DNA of 55,936 nt from Comamonadaceae bacterium (GCA_947453965.1 CANGIQ010000019.1:1-55936); one strand, 5' to 3'. Shown: positions 34,424 through 42,563, counted from the stretch's first letter. Numbers and translations are program-made. The notes: generated by a model not told the origin, from the sequence alone.

Positions 34424-35416
34424 ATGAAATCTAACCTGCTCTCGGAAGAAGAACTGGCCGCGCTGTCGGAAGGCGTGCGCGACGGTTCGATCGAGACCGA
34501 CACTGGCTTTAACACCCGCATGCAGGTGCGCAAGCACGACCTGGCAAGCGAAGACAGCAGCCTGGGTGTGAACGTTTCGTCGATCGACATGATCAACGAA
34601 CGTTTCATCCGTTTGTTCCGTCTGGGCTTGCTCGAAGTGCTACGCACCAGCCCCCGTGTGAATCCCACACGTGTGCAAATTTTGAAGTTTGGTGATTACC
34701 TCAAAGGCCTCAAAGCGCCGTTGTCGGTGAACATCGTGCGCATGAACCCCTTGCGCGGGAACTCGGTGATCATCATCGACCCCAACGTGGTGTTCAGCTC
34801 GCTCGACAGCTTCTTTGGTGGTTTTGGCAAAGGTGTGGGCGAATTGCCTTCGGGCCGTTTGTTCACGCCCACCGAATCACGCATCATCAAAATCATTTTG
34901 GAAGTGTTCTTCCGCTCGCTGACCGAAGCCTGGGGGCCTTTGCTGCCCTTGGAATGCGAACATGTGAGCTCGGAGATCAACCCACAATTTGCACAAATTG
35001 CGGACGAAAACGACTTGGTCGTCTTGAGCCGCTTCGAATCGGACGCCACCGCCAGTGGTGGCAAGGGCTTCATTGACTTGGTCTACCCCTACGCCACCTT
35101 GAAGCCCGTGCGTGAACTGCTCAGCAGCCGCGTACAAAGCGGCGAAGGCAACGAAGAGTCCGACCGGAAATGGCGCAAAGAGTTGGCCGCCGCCGTGGGC
35201 GACGCCAAACTGGAGCTGCAAGTCACCATGGGTGAAATCAAAACCACCCTGCACCATTTGAACCATTTGCAAGAAGGCGATTTGCTATTCTTCAAAAAGG
35301 ACGACACCTCGCTGATGAGCGCCAATGGCGTTCCCACCTTTCACGTCAACGTCGGAACACGCGGCTCACAAGTGGCCGTGCAAATTGACCACGAACACGT
35401 CCACGGCAAACCTTGA
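34424..35416 (+). CDS. fliM: flagellar C-ring switch protein FliM
   Basis: Switch protein that binds CheY-P. The 330 aa protein has an N-terminal CheY-binding motif (NLLSEEELAALSEGV), the CheC-like middle domain (FGDYLKGLKAPLSVNIVRMNPLRGNSVIIIDPN, with GG motif FFGGFGKG) and a C-terminal SpoA domain (ELQVTMGEIKTTLHHLNHLQEGDLLFF). It is 13 bases after fliL and upstream of fliN. Confidence 0.96.
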   Translation: MKSNLLSEEELAALSEGVRDGSIETDTGFNTRMQVRKHDLASEDSSLGVNVSSIDMINERFIRLFRLGLLEVLRTSPRVNPTRVQILKFGDYLKGLKAPLSVNIVRMNPLRGNSVIIIDPNVVFSSLDSFFGGFGKGVGELPSGRLFTPTESRIIKIILEVFFRSLTEAWGPLLPLECEHVSSEINPQFAQIADENDLVVLSRFESDATASGGKGFIDLVYPYATLKPVRELLSSRVQSGEGNEESDRKWRKELAAAVGDAKLELQVTMGEIKTTLHHLNHLQEGDLLFFKKDDTSLMSANGVPTFHVNVGTRGSQVAVQIDHEHVHGKP

Positions 35417-35430
35417 GACAGGATCACACC

Positions 35431-35838
35431 ATGACCGATACCACTGAAAACCCAACCCCAGAAACCGACAAAACCACTGCTGCCGCTGAGGCGACGGAGG
35501 CGACTGAAGCTGTTCATGAAGAGCACCCCATCGAAGATGTGGAGCCCAGCCTGGAAGATTTCAAACCAACCATGCCCGGCAACATCAACCCCGAGGTGTT
35601 GCAAAACATCGTCGTGAGCTTGTCGATCGAAGTCGGCCGCGCCCAAATCAAGATCAAAGACCTGATGCGCTTGACCCAAGGCAGCGTGGTCGAACTCGAC
35701 CGCATTGCGGGTGAGCCCCTAGACTTGTTGGTCAACAACTCGGTGGTGGCGCAAGGCGAAATTGTGTTGGTGAACGATCGCTACGGCGTGCGTTTGACAC
35801 GCGTAGTGCCTTCGTCAGAACGTCTGAAGATGATCTAA
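35431..35838 (+). CDS. fliN: flagellar C-ring switch protein FliN
   Basis: C-ring protein with one SpoA domain (IVVSLSIEVGRAQIKIKDLMRLTQGSVVELDRIAGEPLDLLVNNSVVAQGEIVLVNDRYGVRL region). The ATG at 35431 (AGGA eight bases upstream) gives 135 aa; the in-frame TTG at 35413 that overlaps the fliM stop is less likely. The N-terminus is acidic and Thr/Glu-rich. A strong terminator follows, so fliOPQR are not in this transcript. Confidence 0.96.
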   Translation: MTDTTENPTPETDKTTAAAEATEATEAVHEEHPIEDVEPSLEDFKPTMPGNINPEVLQNIVVSLSIEVGRAQIKIKDLMRLTQGSVVELDRIAGEPLDLLVNNSVVAQGEIVLVNDRYGVRLTRVVPSSERLKMI

Positions 35839-35843
35839 ACACC

Positions 35844-35863
35844 AACGCATCAGCTGATGCGTT
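35844..35863. repeat. perfect 20-base palindrome after fliN
   Basis: AACGCATCAGCTGATGCGTT reads the same on both strands. It stands between the fliN stop and the terminator hairpin, so two tandem hairpins may form in the mRNA end. Confidence 0.7.
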
Positions 35864-35864
35864 G

Positions 35865-35900
35865 AAAACGCGCCGTCTGCCAAGACGTGCGCGTTTTTTT
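35865..35900 (+). terminator. rho-independent terminator of fliKLMN
   Basis: AAACGCGC and GCGCGTTT arms enclose a second GTCT/AGAC stem and are followed by seven Ts on the plus strand. Confidence 0.88.
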
Positions 35901-35917
35901 ACGTCTGCGCTCTACAT

Positions 35918-36313
35918 CTATTTGCGCAATCCATAAGGACAGTACCCTGGGCGCGGGCCCACTTGCGGATGCGAACGGCAGGTGCTTGGGCGTTGCGCGT
36001 ACACCGTACAACGCCGCGTCTTGGCATCCAGAAACTGGCAATCGCCGCTGGCACGCCGCGCCAAGGTGAAGATGCTGTGTTTGTAATTGAAATGCGCAAT
36101 CAAACCTGCTTTGCTCAGACGCTTGGCAATCTGTTTGGGTTCTTCATGCTCGGCTTCAAACGGGTCCACCAGTTGCAGACGCACCAAGTCAGGCAGCTTC
36201 ACCTCCACCGGCATGGTGCAGCAGTTGGCCGCACAGGTCTCGCATAAACCATTGCGGTAGCGGGTCCAGGTTTCTGAGCGGTCGACGTCGACCACCAAGA
36301 CAGAAGATTTCAT
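35918..36313 (-). CDS. YkgJ-family cysteine-cluster protein
   Basis: Putative zinc- or iron-binding protein of 131 aa. The N-terminal cluster (LCETCAANCC, Cys24, 27, 31, 32) and later cysteines (DCQFLDAKTRRCTVYAQRPSTCRSHP, then YCPYG) form the YkgJ-type Cys pattern. The physiological role of the family is unclear. It begins six bases downstream of the ATP-grasp gene stop on the same strand, so they may be co-transcribed. Confidence 0.85.
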   Translation of the reverse strand: MKSSVLVVDVDRSETWTRYRNGLCETCAANCCTMPVEVKLPDLVRLQLVDPFEAEHEEPKQIAKRLSKAGLIAHFNYKHSIFTLARRASGDCQFLDAKTRRCTVYAQRPSTCRSHPQVGPRPGYCPYGLRK

Positions 36314-36319
36314 GACGAT

Positions 36320-37558
36320 TTAAACAAAGCAGATGTGTGACTCCGCTACAAATTGAGCGGCCAAGCGCTCGGCGTCTGAACGACTGGGGGCACATGTCAT
36401 CACATAGCCGATGCGGTCTGCATTGTCCATCGGTTGACGGACGTGATCTCCGGAATTTTTCAAAATCTCAACGGCACAAATCCGCGGGTCTGATGTGACG
36501 GGACATTCGACTGTGTCCAACACGCCAGATCGGTCTGACACCATCCAACGCGTGACAGCCACATCTGGCGTCTGTTCATAAGGCGCAAGAGGATGTCCCA
36601 GATGAAGATCGATCAAATCCGAGTGAATGGAGCGATGCAGTGCGTAGCTCATCAAACGCGGAATCTTGGCACCCACTAATCGCGGATTGATTTCAATCAA
36701 TTGCAAACCATGGTTGGAGATCATGAGCTCAATGTGGGTGGCACCCCAGTCGAATTTCACCGCGTCGAGCAGGGCAAACACATAGCGTTCAATGGGTTCA
36801 AACTGCCCCTGATTGGGTGTGAAACATCCACCCTGAATGGCAAATGAAGGGGGTTCAAAAAAGATCTTTTCGTTGATGCCCAGTAACTGATGTTGCCCGT
36901 TGTGTGTCAAGGTATCGCAACCGATGACGATGCCGGGCATGTACTGCTCCACCAACAACCGGTCATTGGCTTTGACACCCAAACCATAGTCAGCGCGAGA
37001 AGGAAGCATGTCGTCCAGCGGCGACATGAAAGGGTCCAAATCCAATTCAGTTTGCAGCACGACCACGTTTTGTGACCCATAGCCATCGGCTGGCTTGATC
37101 AACACGGGCAAGCCGATCTGGTCAACCGCCTGCTGCAGTTCTTCATTCGAAGTGGCCAGTGCAAAACTGGGCTGCGCAATACCACAGGCTTGAAGGCGCG
37201 TACGCACATTGAATTTGTCGCGCAACAACACGGCAGACTCTAGGTTGAGGTATTTCAGCTGCAGCCATTGGGCGATTTGAGCCGTTTCGATCAACCGGAT
37301 ATCGAGCAAACAAAGAATTGCATCGAAAGGACATTGCGCATGACTTGCCAACACGCGCGGCTTGAGCAACGCCGCATCAAACCCTGGCACTTCGATATAC
37401 GCCCGGGCTTGTGTGAGCAGCGGCGCCACAGCAGATTGCTGCATGTAAAAACCTAAATCTGCGGTGAGGAAGGTGAACGTGTCACCGCGAGCCAACGCGG
37501 CTTGAATCAAGTCCGTGTCGTTGCCGCCGGGCAATTCAACGATCAACAAATGGGCCAT
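36320..37558 (-). CDS. ATP-grasp domain ligase-like protein
   Basis: Cytosolic 412 aa protein with an ATP-grasp fold: a pre-ATP-grasp Rossmann part (1-105), LRDKFNVRTRLQACGIAQPSF (lid/entry), the ATP-binding strand VLIKPADGYGSQNVVVL, LLVEQYMPGIVIGCDTL, and the metal-binding IELMISNHGLQLIEINPRLVG, which has the Glu-x-Asn pair of the family. It would ligate a carboxylate to an amine or thiol; the substrate is not evident. It begins four bases after the stop of the solute-binding protein gene. Confidence 0.85.
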   Translation of the reverse strand: MAHLLIVELPGGNDTDLIQAALARGDTFTFLTADLGFYMQQSAVAPLLTQARAYIEVPGFDAALLKPRVLASHAQCPFDAILCLLDIRLIETAQIAQWLQLKYLNLESAVLLRDKFNVRTRLQACGIAQPSFALATSNEELQQAVDQIGLPVLIKPADGYGSQNVVVLQTELDLDPFMSPLDDMLPSRADYGLGVKANDRLLVEQYMPGIVIGCDTLTHNGQHQLLGINEKIFFEPPSFAIQGGCFTPNQGQFEPIERYVFALLDAVKFDWGATHIELMISNHGLQLIEINPRLVGAKIPRLMSYALHRSIHSDLIDLHLGHPLAPYEQTPDVAVTRWMVSDRSGVLDTVECPVTSDPRICAVEILKNSGDHVRQPMDNADRIGYVMTCAPSRSDAERLAAQFVAESHICFV

Positions 37559-37562
37559 CGTC

Positions 37563-38561
37563 TTACTCGGCTTTCAAACCCGCATTTTGAATGGCTGCAT
37601 GCCAAACCTTGAGCTGATTTTTGGAATACGCTGCCAGCTTTTCTGGCGATGAGCCCCAGGGTTCAAACCCCAATTTGGCAAACTCCGCATTCACGTCATC
37701 ACGCTGCAAAGATGCATTGATGGCGATGGACAAGCGTTGCGTCATCTCTTTGGGTAATTTGGCAGGACCAAACACACCCGCCCAAGGAATGGTGGTCAAC
37801 TCAGGCATCCCAGATTCATGCCAAGTCGGTGTTTCAGGCAACAACGGGCTGCGCTTGTCTGATAAGGCGGCCAATGCTTTGAGTTTTCCTTCTCTGACAA
37901 AAGGCAAGGCATTGGCTGGCGTGGCAAACATCATCTGGATACGTCCTGCAACAAAATCGCTCATGGCAGGAACTTCCCCTTTGTAAGGCACTTGCGTCAT
38001 TTGCAGCTTGGCATCCGAAGCCATTTCAGCCGCCATGACGATGGAGGCCACATTGCCCGTCCCATAGTTCAGCGCGCCTGTATGCGTATGCTCATAAGCG
38101 ATGAATTCTTGAACGGTGTTGGCATCCACGCTGGGATGGACAAACAAAAACATGGAAAACTTGCCCGCCATGCTGATTGGCGTGAAGTCTTTGATTGGGT
38201 CGTAGTGAAGTGTTTTGTGCAAGGAGGGCACAGCCGACATGGCCCCATAGGTCGCCATGAACAAGGTGTAACCATCGGGCGCGGCTGTCGCCACAGCCTC
38301 AGCTGCCAAGGCGCCATCGGCTCCGGGTTTGTTGTCAATGATGACGGGTTGGCCGAGTTTTTCAGCCAAGGGTTTGGCCAAAATGCGTGCCACCAAATCT
38401 GCACTCCCCCCGGCCGGAAAAGGGACCACCACATGGATGGGTTTGCTTGGATAGGCCTCACGCAGATCTGCCGCTGAAACGGGGGGCAGCAGACAAACCA
38501 CGCTGCCGCTGAGCACCATCAAAAAGATCTTGCGCCAAAGTGTGTGAGCCGATGTTTTCAA
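37563..38561 (-). CDS. tripartite tricarboxylate transporter substrate-binding protein (Bug/TctC family)
   Basis: Periplasmic binding protein, 332 aa, for a small carboxylate. It has a signal peptide (up to about LLPPVSAA), the family opening YPSKPIHVVVPFPAGGSADLVARILA, GQPVIIDNKPGADGALAAEAVA and PDGYTLFMAT. The reading frame opens at a TTG (38561); the only near ATG (38519) would cut the basic part of the signal peptide, so TTG is kept with some doubt. No tctA/tctB genes are nearby, which is usual for this expanded family in Burkholderiales. Confidence 0.92.
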   Translation of the reverse strand: MKTSAHTLWRKIFLMVLSGSVVCLLPPVSAADLREAYPSKPIHVVVPFPAGGSADLVARILAKPLAEKLGQPVIIDNKPGADGALAAEAVATAAPDGYTLFMATYGAMSAVPSLHKTLHYDPIKDFTPISMAGKFSMFLFVHPSVDANTVQEFIAYEHTHTGALNYGTGNVASIVMAAEMASDAKLQMTQVPYKGEVPAMSDFVAGRIQMMFATPANALPFVREGKLKALAALSDKRSPLLPETPTWHESGMPELTTIPWAGVFGPAKLPKEMTQRLSIAINASLQRDDVNAEFAKLGFEPWGSSPEKLAAYSKNQLKVWHAAIQNAGLKAE

Positions 38562-38594
38562 AACAAGTATTTCTCGAATAAAGGTAAGTAAGAG

Positions 38595-38624
38595 GCTGCC
38601 AACCCACGACAGCGGATTGGCAGC
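38595..38624 (-). terminator. terminator hairpin after the MGMKVGGSS-family gene
   Basis: GCTGCCAA/TTGGCAGC arms with a 14-base loop, followed on the minus strand by a pyrimidine-rich tail. It separates the gene at 38647-39483 from the binding-protein gene. Confidence 0.6.
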
Positions 38625-38646
38625 TCTGTGATGAACAAGCGACCGT

Positions 38647-39483
38647 TTAAGCGGTTTGATTCACACCGCTGCTTGCGGCATCCATCGCTTTGAGACGGCT
38701 GTCCAAGGTCTGCAAAAAGTCAGTCACCGATGCAGAGGAACTCTGCCCACCCATGGCGCCCATCAAATTGGCAAAACTTGTTTGCAAATTGCTGTTCGTC
38801 GATGCGGTGTTGGTGGCAGCCGCTGCGGTTGTAGAAGGAGTGACCCCCGCTGTGCCATTCATTTGCTGAATCAAACTCTCCAGACTGGCTTCCAACTGCG
38901 CGTTGGAAGACTGCACCGAGGTGTTGTCACGCCCGCTCAAGAAAGCTTGTGTAGACGCTGCGCTGGTTGGTGCGCCAGTGGCGGCACTGGCTAAATCAGC
39001 GGGCGGTGGTGGCATGCGGAAGAAGAAACTCCCTTGGCCATTGGCGTCCGTGGTGGTTTTGCCTTGCTGCTCCAGTGCTGCTTCCAGATTTTGAATAAAA
39101 CTGTTGAAGGCTGTGCTTGTGTCGGCACCCGCTGCTGTGGTGCTGGCCGCACTGCTGGATGCGGTACTGCTGCCACTCGCTTGCGTCGCATCGTGCGCAT
39201 GGTGATGGCCACCACGCGCTGTATGCATGGCTTGTGCGGCTTGTTGAGCACCCACCAAATCACCTGCTTGCAAGGCGTCACCGATTTTTGTCAGCGCGCT
39301 GTTGCCATTGCTGGTGTTGTTGCTTTGGAGGCTGGCAAATGCTTGTTGCGCCGATGCCAAATCCCCTGCTTTCAATGAAGAGAGCAAGCCCTTCATTCCC
39401 TGTTGGCGTTGTTGCCAACCACTGACCGAGCTAGTTTGATAACTAGACCAGCCAGCGCTTGAGCCGCCTACTTTCATGCCCAT
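38647..39483 (-). CDS. MGMKVGGSS-family repeat protein, long paralogue
   Basis: I do not recognise a function. The 278 aa protein has no signal peptide. Its N-terminus is MGMKVGGSSAGWSSYQ, then SVSGWQQRQQGMKGLL. Two short repeats follow: LLSSLKAGDLASAQQAFASL and GDALQAGDLVGAQQAAQAM. A His-rich GGHHHAHD stretch and Ser/Thr/Ala-rich linkers come next, with two short helical parts (FNSFIQNLEAALEQQG, LEASLESLIQQMNG). GGAG lies six bases before the ATG. It is divergent from a 123 aa paralogue. A sigma-54-like promoter candidate suggests link to the flagellar regulon. Confidence 0.75.
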   Translation of the reverse strand: MGMKVGGSSAGWSSYQTSSVSGWQQRQQGMKGLLSSLKAGDLASAQQAFASLQSNNTSNGNSALTKIGDALQAGDLVGAQQAAQAMHTARGGHHHAHDATQASGSSTASSSAASTTAAGADTSTAFNSFIQNLEAALEQQGKTTTDANGQGSFFFRMPPPPADLASAATGAPTSAASTQAFLSGRDNTSVQSSNAQLEASLESLIQQMNGTAGVTPSTTAAAATNTASTNSNLQTSFANLMGAMGGQSSSASVTDFLQTLDSRLKAMDAASSGVNQTA

Positions 39484-39532
39484 GGTGTTCTCCTTCAGAG
39501 CGTGGATGAATCAATCTAACGCTCGAAACGGC

Positions 39533-39548
39533 CGCAATATCCACGCCA
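39533..39548 (-). promoter_or_regulatory. sigma-54-like promoter of the long paralogue
   Basis: TGGCGT-N5-TTGCG on the minus strand keeps GG-N10-GC; predicted start is near 39522, about 40 bases before the ATG. A sigma-28 reading (TAAA-N14-GTGGATAT) overlaps it, so the sigma factor is not settled. Confidence 0.45.
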
Positions 39549-39795
39549 CATCAAGGGGTTTACAAAGTAAAGATTCTGGGTGACGAAAATGAAATCTCTT
39601 GCCTTACCTAGTGTTCATTTCTATTCCGTTGCGTGCGGTTTTGCACCGATTGGGGGCATGTTTTCTTGTTCCTGCGTCACAGCAGCGGCTACCCATTGCC
39701 ACATGGATGGCAGGTTTTATCCTATGGCCCATATGTCAATCCGCGTCATGCGGCAAGGTCTTGCCAGGTTGTTTGAAACTTTACAAAATTCATCG

Positions 39796-39822
39796 TCAAT
39801 ACTTCTCAAGTCGTGTCGATCT
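39796..39822 (+). promoter_or_regulatory. sigma-28-like promoter of the short paralogue
   Basis: TCAATACT-N11-GTCGATCT: the -10 is identical to that of fliC and the -35 keeps TCAA with the right N15 spacing. Predicted start is about 46 bases before the ATG at 39875. Confidence 0.5.
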
Positions 39823-39874
39823 CCAGAGATGCGAAGAAGCTATTTCGGCGTCTCACAGTGAGAAAGGAAAAATC

Positions 39875-40246
39875 ATGGGAATGCGTGTCGGCGGCTCCAG
39901 TGCCGCTTGGGCCACCCAAGCCTCTGCCGTCAGTGGTTGGCAACAACGCCAACAGGGCGCAAAGGACTTGTTCTCTGCGCTCAGCGCCGGGAACTTGGCG
40001 GGGGCTCAAAAAGCCTACGCTGCGTTTGCGGCCAACCACAACGTCAAGAGCGATAGCCCGATGGGGCAAATCGGTCAATCGTTGCAAAACGGTGACCTTG
40101 CAGGTGCGGAGAAAATTGCTCAGTCCTTGCAAACCAACCGTTCTACCAGCCCTGTTTCAGCACAAGCGAATGCACAGAACAACCAGGTTGCTTCTGTCTT
40201 GAGCATGCTGCGCGGACAAGGAGGGCAAGTCAACCTGCTGGCCTAA
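39875..40246 (+). CDS. MGMRVGGSS-family repeat protein, short paralogue
   Basis: A 123 aa paralogue of the divergent gene at 38647-39483: MGMRVGGSSAAWATQ, SAVSGWQQRQQGAKDLFSAL, then two repeats (LSAGNLAGAQKAYAAFAANH and QSLQNGDLAGAEKIAQSLQ) and a short tail (VASVLSMLRGQGGQVNLLA). The ATG at 39875 has AAAGGA seven bases upstream; the frame is open upstream to 39599, but that part is out of family. No signal peptide. Function unknown; small size, Ala/Gln-rich composition and the promoter type would fit a flagellum-exported or late flagellar protein, but this is inference. Confidence 0.78.
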   Translation: MGMRVGGSSAAWATQASAVSGWQQRQQGAKDLFSALSAGNLAGAQKAYAAFAANHNVKSDSPMGQIGQSLQNGDLAGAEKIAQSLQTNRSTSPVSAQANAQNNQVASVLSMLRGQGGQVNLLA

Positions 40247-40268
40247 GCCACACATCACGACAAGCCGC

Positions 40269-40300
40269 AAAGCCCACTTCGGTGGGCTTTGTTTTGTTTG
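40269..40300 (+). terminator. rho-independent terminator
   Basis: AAAGCCCAC-TTCG-GTGGGCTTT stem with a stable UUCG loop, followed by GTTTTGTTT. It ends the transcript of the short paralogue. Confidence 0.9.
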
Positions 40301-40311
40301 CAATTTGGTTT

Positions 40312-40338
40312 AAAAAAACGCCCGCATCAGCGGGCGTT
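40312..40338 (-). terminator. rho-independent terminator of the carbonic anhydrase gene
   Basis: AACGCCCGC / GCGGGCGTT arms with a four-base loop, followed on the minus strand by seven Ts. Confidence 0.9.
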
Positions 40339-40359
40339 CAACCTTGGAGGGTTTTGAAA

Positions 40360-41568
40360 TCAGTTCGCGTTGATCTTGCGACCGTTGGCGGGTTGCACAG
40401 GACGTGCATTGCGCTTGAAGGGGAAGTCCACCACTTGCTTTTTGGCAATGTCGACCGTGGTCTTCAAGATGTAGAAGTTCACACCCTCGGTACAAGGCGG
40501 CGTGGTCAACGAGCCTTCGTAGCTGTAGTGGGTCATGGCGGCAGGCACCAAGTTGCCGGGGTTGAACTTGACCTTCTCCACCACCACCTCAGGACCTTCG
40601 GACTTGGGTGCGTTGTTCCACAAGGTGCTGATCTCGGCGTTGTCTTTGCCTTCGTTGAGCAACACACCCAACACGGCGAGCTTGCCTTCGGCGTTTTTAT
40701 GCACGAAGTGAATCACCATCGCCATGGGCTTGCCATCAATTTGCTCTTCGCTGGGGCGGTGGAAGTGGAATTGCAACAGGTTGTAGACCTCTTTGTTGAT
40801 CTTCAAGGTGCTGCCGGGCTCCACGTTCACTTGGATGGTGTGGCCGTTGTTGACAATCTTCAGCGGGCCTTCTTTGTAGTTGACCACCAAGGTGTCTTTG
40901 GATTTCTCGAAAGGACCGGTGATGTTCAAGGGCGATTGCTTCATGCCTTTGCCGCAGGTGGGGAATTCGTCGCCCCAGTTTTCTGGGCCCATCTCACCGG
41001 CGTAGTCCCAATGCACAGCATGGCCACCTTTTTTGCCATGGGCTTTGTCGTCTTTGTCAGCCGCGCAATCGGCCAAGACTTTGACTTTTTGACCGGCAGC
41101 AGCCAAAGCGTTTTGGGCTGCGCAGATTGACTTCAGGCGTGACGACCACTCGGCCATCTCCAGCGCTTTTTGGAAGGCGCTGACGGTTTCTGCATCTTCG
41201 GGACCTTTGGTCAACAAGCGCAAAGCGCCCAAGCCCAATTGACGTTCGCTGGTGACAGGACCTTTTTGGGCCTTGATGAAGGCTTCGTAGTCTTGCAGCA
41301 CCACGCCATTGCTGAACGAGTCTTTGACCGCGGCCAATTGCTTGGCGGCAGGCTCCAACTCTTCGGCTTTTTCTTTGGCTTCTTCGAGTTCTTTGGTGAG
41401 CTTTTCCAGCTCTTCTTTGGCTTCGTCCATGCCTTCGCTGGCATCGGTCAGCTCGTGCATGACGTGGTTTTTACCGGTGTAACTCCAGTAACCAAACGCC
41501 AAAGCACCTGCGAGCAGCAGGCCCAAGACGATTTCAAGAATAAGACGTAGATATTTTTTCATGGCCAT
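40360..41568 (-). CDS. membrane-anchored alpha-carbonic anhydrase with coiled-coil extension
   Basis: Interconverts CO2 and bicarbonate, probably in the periplasm. The 402 aa protein has an N-terminal membrane helix (about 6-29), a Lys/Glu coiled coil (about 36-80: DEAKEELEKLTKELEEAKEK), a helical spacer, and an alpha-CA domain from about residue 180 (WDYAGEMGPENWGDEFPTCGKGMKQSPLNI). Zinc ligands are visible in LLQFHFHRPSEE (two His, about 267 and 269) and in MVIHFVHK (third His, about 286); LTTPPCTEGV is conserved. Usual bacterial alpha-CAs are about 220-250 aa, so the N-terminal half is additional. Confidence 0.92.
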   Translation of the reverse strand: MAMKKYLRLILEIVLGLLLAGALAFGYWSYTGKNHVMHELTDASEGMDEAKEELEKLTKELEEAKEKAEELEPAAKQLAAVKDSFSNGVVLQDYEAFIKAQKGPVTSERQLGLGALRLLTKGPEDAETVSAFQKALEMAEWSSRLKSICAAQNALAAAGQKVKVLADCAADKDDKAHGKKGGHAVHWDYAGEMGPENWGDEFPTCGKGMKQSPLNITGPFEKSKDTLVVNYKEGPLKIVNNGHTIQVNVEPGSTLKINKEVYNLLQFHFHRPSEEQIDGKPMAMVIHFVHKNAEGKLAVLGVLLNEGKDNAEISTLWNNAPKSEGPEVVVEKVKFNPGNLVPAAMTHYSYEGSLTTPPCTEGVNFYILKTTVDIAKKQVVDFPFKRNARPVQPANGRKINAN

Positions 41569-41684
41569 TCACTTCTAGTGGGTCATCAGATGAACAAACC
41601 CAGGGAACGAACACACAGTGCACATCCACCAAGGGCAGGTGTAACTGTATCGGCACCATGGCGGGGAAGCTTTAATCCCCATTG

Positions 41685-41708
41685 AAAGCGGCAAACTCTT
41701 GCCGTTTC
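41685..41708 (-). terminator. terminator-like hairpin after the isomerase-like gene
   Basis: CGGCAA-N4-TTGCCG stem flanked by AAAG/TTTC, just past the stop at 41723 on the minus strand. The T run is short. The core matches the hairpins at 357, 15651 and 39752. Confidence 0.5.
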
Positions 41709-41722
41709 AACGTTTCCAGGCC

Positions 41723-42553
41723 TCAACGGCCCAGCAAGGTACGGCTCGCGGCTAAGGCTTGGCCCGACCAGGCCAAATCGCCCACAGGGCGCGCGCGGAC
41801 ATGGTTGGGAATTTCCACGCTGACTGGCAAATCAGCAGGCAGCGCGGCAAACAAACCGCGCAGATCAATCACGCCCTCGCCTGGCAACAGGCGTTCACAG
41901 CGTGCGGTGTGGATCATGTCGTCCACGCTGAGTTGGGTGCTGCCTTGGGCATTGGTGGCGGGGGCATCGCAGATTTGCGCGTAATGCAACAGCGCGGGAG
42001 GCAAGGCGGCGATGTCGGCCACGGACGTGTCTGAACGCCCAAAGTGCAGTGCATCGACCAAAATGCCCGCATTGCGGGGGCGACCTGCGGCATCCACCAC
42101 CCGCAAGGCGTCGCGGGCGTTTTTGACTGCGGTCCAAGGCATGAACTCCAAATCGGCGGTCATGCCGTAGGGCTGCATGGCCTCGCACAACTGGGCGTAG
42201 TGGTTGACCAAACGGGCTTCGTTTGTGTCGTCTGCCGCCACCAAGACTGCGCTGGCCTTGAGCTCGGCACCCGCCTCGAACAAGGGCAAATACGCGGACA
42301 CATCAAAACCTTCAGCGATGCGGATGATTTCCAAGTCAAACACGCCCACACCCGTGTCAGCCATGCGCGACAAGGTCTCGCGCATCAGGGCCTTGTCGCC
42401 CAACAGGCGTTGGTGGGGCGCACCGGGTGCGTTGGGCATCAAGCGCAAGCCCACATAGCGGTAACCCAATTGACCAGCAATGGCAATCGACTCGGGCACG
42501 GTGGACGCATCCGCCGTGAGGTAGGCCTGCGAATAAATGCGGGGGCTGGACAT
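41723..42553 (-). CDS. sugar phosphate isomerase/epimerase-like TIM-barrel protein
   Basis: The 276 aa protein belongs to the AP-endonuclease-2-like TIM-barrel superfamily: YRYVGLRLMPNAPG, GVGVFDLEIIRIAEGFD, LEFMPWTAVKNARDALRVVDAAG, NAGILVDALHFGRS and the metal-site-like VSVEIPNHVRARP. Members include isomerases, epimerases and 3-dehydroshikimate dehydratases. It lies 10 bases downstream of the FAD/NIPSNAP gene and near an AroE-like gene, so a dehydratase or isomerase step in a cyclic-acid pathway is possible; the substrate is not determined. Confidence 0.85.
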   Translation of the reverse strand: MSSPRIYSQAYLTADASTVPESIAIAGQLGYRYVGLRLMPNAPGAPHQRLLGDKALMRETLSRMADTGVGVFDLEIIRIAEGFDVSAYLPLFEAGAELKASAVLVAADDTNEARLVNHYAQLCEAMQPYGMTADLEFMPWTAVKNARDALRVVDAAGRPRNAGILVDALHFGRSDTSVADIAALPPALLHYAQICDAPATNAQGSTQLSVDDMIHTARCERLLPGEGVIDLRGLFAALPADLPVSVEIPNHVRARPVGDLAWSGQALAASRTLLGR

Positions 42554-42563
42554 GGCAGTGGCT

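Larger units (their letters stand above)
39484..39874. other. 391-base divergent intergenic region between the two MGM[K/R]VGGSS paralogues
   Basis: No convincing gene; the plus-strand frame 39580-39861 lacks a ribosome site and family features. It holds a sigma-54-like site facing left (39533-39548), inside an 8-base inverted repeat (GCGTGGAT at 39500, ATCCACGC at 39539). It also holds a GGCAA-N4-TTGCC dyad (39752-39765) and a sigma-28-like site facing right (39796-39822). Confidence 0.6.

Noticed and set aside
39687..39765. Two further sigma-54-like boxes (GG...GC) upstream of the short paralogue
   Set aside because: Both have GG-N9-GC; the strict N10 spacing of sigma-54 promoters is missed by one base.
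39580..39861. Possible 93 aa plus-strand gene in the paralogue intergenic region
   Set aside because: No ribosome site, odd Cys/Met-rich composition, and it overlaps the promoter candidates of the short paralogue.
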